Translations under genes and position numbers: made by a program
Shown here: piece by piece, positions 60,064-64,000 of the stretch
Numbering within the stretch: position 1 is the stretch's first letter
How the letters are laid out: the number at the start of each line of letters is the position of its first letter
The notes under the pieces: generated by a model
What the model was told of the DNA's origin: nothing
The model's database searches: none
Seen by the model: only the letters and a program-made list of their open reading frames with translations
Assembly: GCF_025630775.1 (NCBI RefSeq)
Contig: NZ_JAOSZE010000023.1
Coordinates: forward strand, 103,248 to 167,247
Length of the DNA stretch: 64,000 nucleotides
Origin: Actinoplanes sp. KI2
GTDB taxonomy: Bacteria; Actinomycetota; Actinomycetes; Mycobacteriales; Micromonosporaceae
Reading direction: 5' to 3'

Positions 60064-61062
60064 TTACGCCTCTGACTCTGCTCCGGTCCCTTCCCCGGCA
60101 CCCGGGCCATTGATCCTGTCCGGCCCGGGACCAAAGTCCCGAACCACTTCGGTGAGCTCACGCCGCGGAGTCGGCCGGCCCGGCGTGCCGTACCCCAGAC
60201 GTACCGCGATCTGCGGAAACCCGGTCCGGCCGAGCGAGCGCCGCAGCTGGTCGCGGGCGGCGGGTACCTCGATCGGCTGGCTGATCATGGAGGTGTCCAG
60301 GCCGCTCGCGACCGCCGTGAGCAGCACCTTCTGCAGCGCCTGCCCGGCCACCGTGTGGTCCATCGGGAGGTTGCCGGGCGATCCCAGGATGCCGATCAAC
60401 GGCTCCGGCTCGTAGTCGCGCCCGTTCGCCCGTGGCCGGTCGTTGAACAGCCGCTGGGGCAGCAGGTCGTACGGCTCGGCGAGCGGTGCGCCGGCGCTGA
60501 CCGGCACCTCGCCGCGCAACGAGGCGAGGGCCGCCTGGTACGTGGTGTCGCGCCGCAGCACCCGGTCGGCGCTCTGCGCGATCTCGGCGAACCCGTTCAC
60601 CGCCGTCGTGCCGACCAGCAGGTCGAGCCAGCCGTCCTCGTCGCGGGCCGCGGCGATCAGCCGGACGCGCACCGGGGCCGGCACCGGGTCGGGCCAGAAC
60701 GGGCCGCGGTGCGAGTGCCGGCGCGGGATCGCGTCGTGCAGTTCCTGCTCGGCGTACGTGGGCGGCCGGGGGTCTGCCGGGGTGAGCCGGGCGAGCACGC
60801 CCGGGGCGGGGTGCAGCGCGACCGACGCCGGATGCCCGGCCGCCGCGAGGGCCAGCCGGGCGTTGTAGGTGGCCGCGCCGCACGCGATCCGGGTGGCCCA
60901 GCCGTCGTGGTCGACGACGGGCAGGACGCGCGACGGGTCGGCGAGCACCTCGATCGCGGCGTCGTGCAGCCGGAACAGCCACGGCTGGCTGTTGTGCAGC
61001 GACGGGGCGCGGACACCGGCGGCGGCCGCCAGGTGAAGGTCTTTTTCCGAGTATCCGGTCAC
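60064..61062 (-). CDS. Acg-type nitroreductase-family protein (first of pair)
   Basis: The protein has about 332 residues from GTG 61062, which overlaps the upstream stop (GTGA). It has the Acg/nitroreductase opening LAAAAGVRAPSLHNSQPWLFRL, the middle PRRHSHRGPFWPDP and C-terminal GLDTSMISQPIEVP / GFPQIAVRLGYG. In mycobacteria Acg (Rv2032) is a strongly hypoxia-induced member of the DosR regulon that may sequester FMN. It is adjacent to the DevS/DevR genes here. Confidence 0.87.
   Translation of the reverse strand: MTGYSEKDLHLAAAAGVRAPSLHNSQPWLFRLHDAAIEVLADPSRVLPVVDHDGWATRIACGAATYNARLALAAAGHPASVALHPAPGVLARLTPADPRPPTYAEQELHDAIPRRHSHRGPFWPDPVPAPVRVRLIAAARDEDGWLDLLVGTTAVNGFAEIAQSADRVLRRDTTYQAALASLRGEVPVSAGAPLAEPYDLLPQRLFNDRPRANGRDYEPEPLIGILGSPGNLPMDHTVAGQALQKVLLTAVASGLDTSMISQPIEVPAARDQLRRSLGRTGFPQIAVRLGYGTPGRPTPRRELTEVVRDFGPGPDRINGPGAGEGTGAESEA
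60127..60140 (-). promoter_or_regulatory. DosR/DevR-box-like site upstream of the doxX-like gene
   Basis: On the minus strand GGGACTTTGGTCCC, within TTCGGGACTTTGGTCCCGG, matches the mycobacterial DosR consensus TTSGGGACTWWAGTCCCSAA closely. It lies inside the last codons of the upstream nitroreductase gene, 86 bp before the doxX start. Confidence 0.75.
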
Positions 61063-62009
61063 GGCTGTTCGACGACGGTGATCACGTCGCGGGGATCGCG
61101 GCGCGGGGTCGACGGCGGGGGCGCCGAGTCCGGCAGATAGCCGAGGCGGACCACCACGTACGGCTCGCCGATCCCCGAGATCATCCCGCGTACCAGCGTG
61201 CGGGGCCATTCGACCTCGATCGTGTCGCTGATCATCGAGGTGGACAGGCCGTCGGCGGTGGCCCGCAGCAGCAGCGCGGAGAGCGCCTCGCCGCCGCGCA
61301 GCAGCTCGACCGGGGTGTCCGACCGGCCGAACAGGATGACGTACGCCGTGCCCTGGTCGTGCGCGGCCCCGGCGGCCTGCGCCTGCTCGCCGGACGGGTC
61401 GAAGTCGCGGATCGGCACCCGGCGCAGCTCCTGCCGGACGCCGGTCTCGGGCGGCACCCCGTCGCCGGCGAAGTCCGGCCGACTCGTCCAGCGGGCCAGT
61501 TCGGCCTGGTAGGCGGGGTCGTCCCGCTCGGCATTGCCGGCCTGTTCGGCGCTGATCGCCAGCTCGACGATCTGGTCCGGGCGTACCACGTGAAGGAAGG
61601 CACCCTCGGCCTCGACCAGCCGGCGCAGGGTGGTCAGCTCCTCCTCGGCCACCGGTCGCTCGCCGAACGCCCGCCGGTCGCTGTGCCGCGCCCGGATCGC
61701 CGCCGCGAGGTCGGTCGAGGCGGGCTCCGCCTGGCCGGTGACGTGGATGGTGGCGAGGTGGTGTTCCGAGACGTCCCGCGAGACGGAGACCTCGACCCCG
61801 GCGGCGGCGAGCGCGACCCGCGCGTGGTGCAGCGCGGTGCCGCAGCTGAGCAGCAGCAGCCGGCCCTCCTTGTCGACCACCTCGAGCTGACGGCTCGGAT
61901 CCGCGTACAGCTCCATGGTGTCCCCGGTGATCCGCCACGACCACGGCTGGGTGTTGAAGACCGATGGTGCGTGCTGGGCTGCCCGGGCCGCGTCTTCGAG
62001 CGCTGTCAT
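61059..62009 (-). CDS. Acg-type nitroreductase-family protein (second of pair)
   Basis: The protein has about 316 residues from ATG 62009. It has AARAAQHAPSVFNTQPWSWRI, RARHSDRRAFGERPV and DGLSTSMISDTIEVEWPR, paralogous to the downstream gene. A longer frame to 62039 adds residues not found in relatives. A DosR-like box lies 38-51 bp upstream, between this gene and devS. The pair probably arose by tandem duplication. Confidence 0.87.
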   Translation of the reverse strand: MTALEDAARAAQHAPSVFNTQPWSWRITGDTMELYADPSRQLEVVDKEGRLLLLSCGTALHHARVALAAAGVEVSVSRDVSEHHLATIHVTGQAEPASTDLAAAIRARHSDRRAFGERPVAEEELTTLRRLVEAEGAFLHVVRPDQIVELAISAEQAGNAERDDPAYQAELARWTSRPDFAGDGVPPETGVRQELRRVPIRDFDPSGEQAQAAGAAHDQGTAYVILFGRSDTPVELLRGGEALSALLLRATADGLSTSMISDTIEVEWPRTLVRGMISGIGEPYVVVRLGYLPDSAPPPSTPRRDPRDVITVVEQP

Positions 62010-62046
62010 GAAACCCACGATTGCGTACGCGTCGAACACGCGCCTA

Positions 62047-62060
62047 GGGCCGAAGGTCCC
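62047..62060 (-). promoter_or_regulatory. DosR/DevR-box-like site upstream of the nitroreductase operon
   Basis: The minus strand reads GGGACCTTCGGCCC, close to the DosR core GGGACTTTNGTCCC. It starts 38 bp before the ATG of the nitroreductase gene, in the short gap after the sensor kinase gene. Confidence 0.65.
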
Positions 62061-62066
62061 TTCCCC

Positions 62067-63755
62067 CTACCCGGTGACGGGCGCGCGCCAGGTCACCACG
62101 GTCCCCGACCCGCCCGGCCCGGCGGTGATCTCGAAGGCCCCGCCCAGGTCGTTGGCGCGCTCCCTCATGTTCACGATGCCGCCGCGCGCCCCGGCCGGGT
62201 CCGCGCCGACCCCGTCGTCCTCGACCCGCAGTACGACCTCCTGCCCGGCGGCCCACACCGTCACCCGCACCTGGGACGCCCGGGCGTGCCGGGCGACGTT
62301 CGAGAGCGCCTCGCGCAGCACCGCCATCAGCTCGGGCACGATGTCGTCCGGGATCGCGCTGTCGACCGGCCCGATCGTCTCCAGCACCGGCCGGAACCCC
62401 AGCGTGCCGGCGGCCGCGTCGACCGTCTCGTGCAGCTCGGCGCGCAGGGACGGCCCCACCGGCGCACGCAGTTCGAAGATCGACCGGCGGATGTCGCGGA
62501 TGGTGGCGTCGAGGTCGTCCACGGCCGTGTTGATCCGGGTCACCGCCTCGGGGCGGGCCGCGTGCGGCACCGCGCCCTGCAGCTGCATGCCGGTGGCGAA
62601 CAGCCGCTGGATCACCACGTCGTGCAGGTCCCGGGCGATCCGCTCGCGGTCCTCCAGCACCGCGAACTGCTCGCGCTGCTCCTGCGCCCGGGACCGGTCG
62701 AGGGCGATCGCCGCCTGCCCGGCGAAGGTGGACAGCAGCACCGCCTCCTCGTCGTCGGCGACCCGGCCGGCCGGCTGGGTGACGATCAGCATGCCGCGCA
62801 GCGTCTCCGCCGCGGTGAGCGGCGCGGCCAGCGCCGGCCCGTCGGGCACCTGTGCCGGCCAGTCGGTCACCGCGGCCAGGCTCTCCACCACGCGGTATTT
62901 CTCCTGGCCGAGGTCGGTCTCGGCGTCCGCGGGCACCTGCCGGCCGACCAGCCCGTCGGCGCCCTCGGCCACCTCGATCGTGTAACAGCCGGCGTCGGAG
63001 TCGTAGAGCAGCACCATGACCAGCTCGGACCCGGCCACCTCGCGGGCCCGGCGGGCGATCAGCCGCAGCGCCTCGGTGCGGTGCACGTTGCCGAGCAGCA
63101 CGCCGGTGATCTCGGCGGTGGCGGCGAGCCAGCGCTCCCGGCGCTGGGCCAGCTCGTAGAGGCGGGCGTTGTCGATCGCCACGCCGGCCGCGGCGGCGAG
63201 GGCCACCACGATCTCCTCGTCGTCCTGGCTGAACTCGCTGGCGCCCTGCTTCTCGGCCAGGTACAGGTTGCCGAAGACCTGGTCCCGGATGCGCACCGGG
63301 ACGCCCAGGAAGGAGTGCATCGGCGGGTGGTGCGGCGGGAATCCGTACGAGTTGGGATGCTTTCTGATGTCCGGCAGCCGGACCGGGCGCGGGTCGGTGA
63401 TCAGCAGGCCCAGCACGCCGCGGCCGTGCGGCAGGTCGCCGATCTCGGCGTGCGTCGCGGCGTCGATGCCGTGCGTGATGAAGTCGATCAGCTCGGTGCG
63501 GTCGGCGCCGATCACGCCGAGCGCACCGTACCTGGCGCCGGCCAGGGCGCAGGCGGCCTCGACGATGCGTTGCAGGGTGCTGCGCAGGTCGAGGTCGGCG
63601 CCGATGCCGACCACCGCGTCGAGCAGCGCCCGCAGCCGCTCCCGGCTGGCCATCACGTCGCCGACCCGGTCGAGCATCTCCTGCAGCAGCTCGTCCAGCC
63701 GCACCCGAGACAGCGGGCCGAGCCCCAGGGACGGCGGTTCCGGGCGCTCCGACAT
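62067..63755 (-). CDS. devS: DevS/DosT-like heme GAF sensor histidine kinase
   Basis: The 562-residue protein has two GAF domains (about 50-200 and 215-355), a HisKA_3 domain with His378 (DRERIARDLHDVVIQRLFATGM) and an HATPase (ELMAVLREALSNVARHA; DDGVGADPAG). GAF-A contains FPPHHPPMHSFLGVPVR. His143 aligns with the proximal heme ligand (His149) of mycobacterial DevS, so oxygen, CO or redox sensing is likely. It is divergent from the devR-type gene at the window edge, its cognate response regulator. Confidence 0.92.
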   Translation of the reverse strand: MSERPEPPSLGLGPLSRVRLDELLQEMLDRVGDVMASRERLRALLDAVVGIGADLDLRSTLQRIVEAACALAGARYGALGVIGADRTELIDFITHGIDAATHAEIGDLPHGRGVLGLLITDPRPVRLPDIRKHPNSYGFPPHHPPMHSFLGVPVRIRDQVFGNLYLAEKQGASEFSQDDEEIVVALAAAAGVAIDNARLYELAQRRERWLAATAEITGVLLGNVHRTEALRLIARRAREVAGSELVMVLLYDSDAGCYTIEVAEGADGLVGRQVPADAETDLGQEKYRVVESLAAVTDWPAQVPDGPALAAPLTAAETLRGMLIVTQPAGRVADDEEAVLLSTFAGQAAIALDRSRAQEQREQFAVLEDRERIARDLHDVVIQRLFATGMQLQGAVPHAARPEAVTRINTAVDDLDATIRDIRRSIFELRAPVGPSLRAELHETVDAAAGTLGFRPVLETIGPVDSAIPDDIVPELMAVLREALSNVARHARASQVRVTVWAAGQEVVLRVEDDGVGADPAGARGGIVNMRERANDLGGAFEITAGPGGSGTVVTWRAPVTG

Positions 63756-63815
63756 GGGTTCAGGCTATCCGTCCGGGCGATCTCGTACACCGTCCGGTCC
63801 GGGTGAGAAAGACAC

Positions 63816-63829
63816 GGGACCTTGGACAC
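63816..63829. promoter_or_regulatory. Weak DosR-box-like site in the devS/devR intergenic region
   Basis: GGGACCTTGGACAC matches the DosR core at about 10 of 13 defined positions. It lies about 36 bp before the devR start, consistent with autoregulation. Confidence 0.45.
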
Positions 63830-63864
63830 TTGGCGGGCCCGGCTCGGCAGGGTATCAAGGTGCG

Positions 63865-64000
63865 ATGATCCGCGTGTTTCTTCTCGACGACCACGAGGTG
63901 GTCCGCCGTGGCCTGGTCGATCTGCTGCAGGCCGACGGCGACATCGAGGTGGTCGGCGAGTCGGGCCTGGCGCAGGAGGCGGCCCGCCGCATCCCCGCGC
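63865..64000 (+). CDS. devR: DevR/NarL-type response regulator, truncated by window end
   Basis: The 45 visible codons from ATG 63865 read MIRVFLLDDHEVVRRGLVDL..., a receiver domain start of the NarL/DevR family with the acidic pair Asp8-Asp9. An AAGGTG ribosome site lies upstream. The phospho-acceptor Asp and LuxR HTH are beyond the edge. It is divergent from the DevS-like kinase and presumably binds the nearby boxes. Confidence 0.88.
   Translation, partial: MIRVFLLDDHEVVRRGLVDLLQADGDIEVVGESGLAQEAARRIPA

Overview
This is a GC-rich (roughly 70%) actinobacterial chromosome segment. The gene set points to Micromonosporaceae, with Actinoplanes-like organisms my best guess. It includes mycothiol-type DinB/MDMPI enzymes, many ECF sigma factors and TetR/IclR/LuxR regulators, Tat and Sec exported glycosidases with ricin-type lectin modules, GTG starts and likely leaderless promoters. 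No rRNA, tRNA or CRISPR array was seen. The window cuts a GH5 glycosidase at its left edge and a DevR-type response regulator at its right edge.

Layout. 0-3.6 kb: a GH5 enzyme, a DeoR/LacI hybrid regulator and a GH43_24-like exo-beta-1,3-galactanase with a ricin lectin. 3.8-5.9 kb: an EamA exporter with a VOC protein, divergent from a CGNR zinc-finger regulator across a perfect 19-bp palindrome, then a decayed regulator fragment. 5.9-12.8 kb: an ECF sigma/anti-sigma pair, an MFS pump with a divergent MocR/PdxR-type regulator, and a giant LuxR (LAL) regulator, followed by two more gene remnants. 13.2-24 kb: M1 metallopeptidase, Kup potassium transporter, PLP enzyme, alpha/beta hydrolase, isochorismatase-like protein and a large subtilisin-like protease. 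24-28.6 kb: a SnoaL-tailed ECF sigma factor with a DinB protein, divergent MFS pump, and a three-repeat LmeA/DUF2993 protein. 28.6-32.7 kb: an iron-siderophore ABC uptake operon behind an IdeR/DmdR-type iron box. 35.6-38.3 kb: a LexA paralogue with a SOS box directly ahead of hydroxyquinol dioxygenase and maleylacetate reductase. 38.3-42.9 kb: TetR/MFS pair, MDMPI protein, TetR and a DUF4232 lipoprotein. 42.9-47.7 kb: GH43 beta-xylosidase, SGNH esterase, nucleotidyltransferase and small proteins. 47.85-49.36 kb: a complete IS4-family insertion sequence with an intact 10-bp target duplication. 49.5-55 kb: zinc alcohol dehydrogenase, secreted protein, NylB-like serine hydrolase with a TetR-like regulator, and a nuclease-fold protein. 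55.2-58.3 kb: GH53 galactanase, its LacI regulator, and an array of LacI-type operators downstream. 59.4-64 kb: a hypoxia/dormancy (DosR-like) module with DoxX, two Acg-type nitroreductases, the DevS-like heme sensor kinase and DevR, with DosR-box-like sites.

Themes. (i) Arabinogalactan and hemicellulose breakdown under local sugar regulators. (ii) Many divergent regulator/exporter pairs with visible operators, often overlapping leaderless starts. (iii) Repeated occurrence of short tandem repeats spanning or abutting gene 3' ends. The strongest candidate for something undescribed is the six-site operator array after the galactanase lacI gene, which could titrate the repressor. Next are the LexA paralogue coupled to hydroxyquinol catabolism and the predicted DosR-type regulon at the right end.
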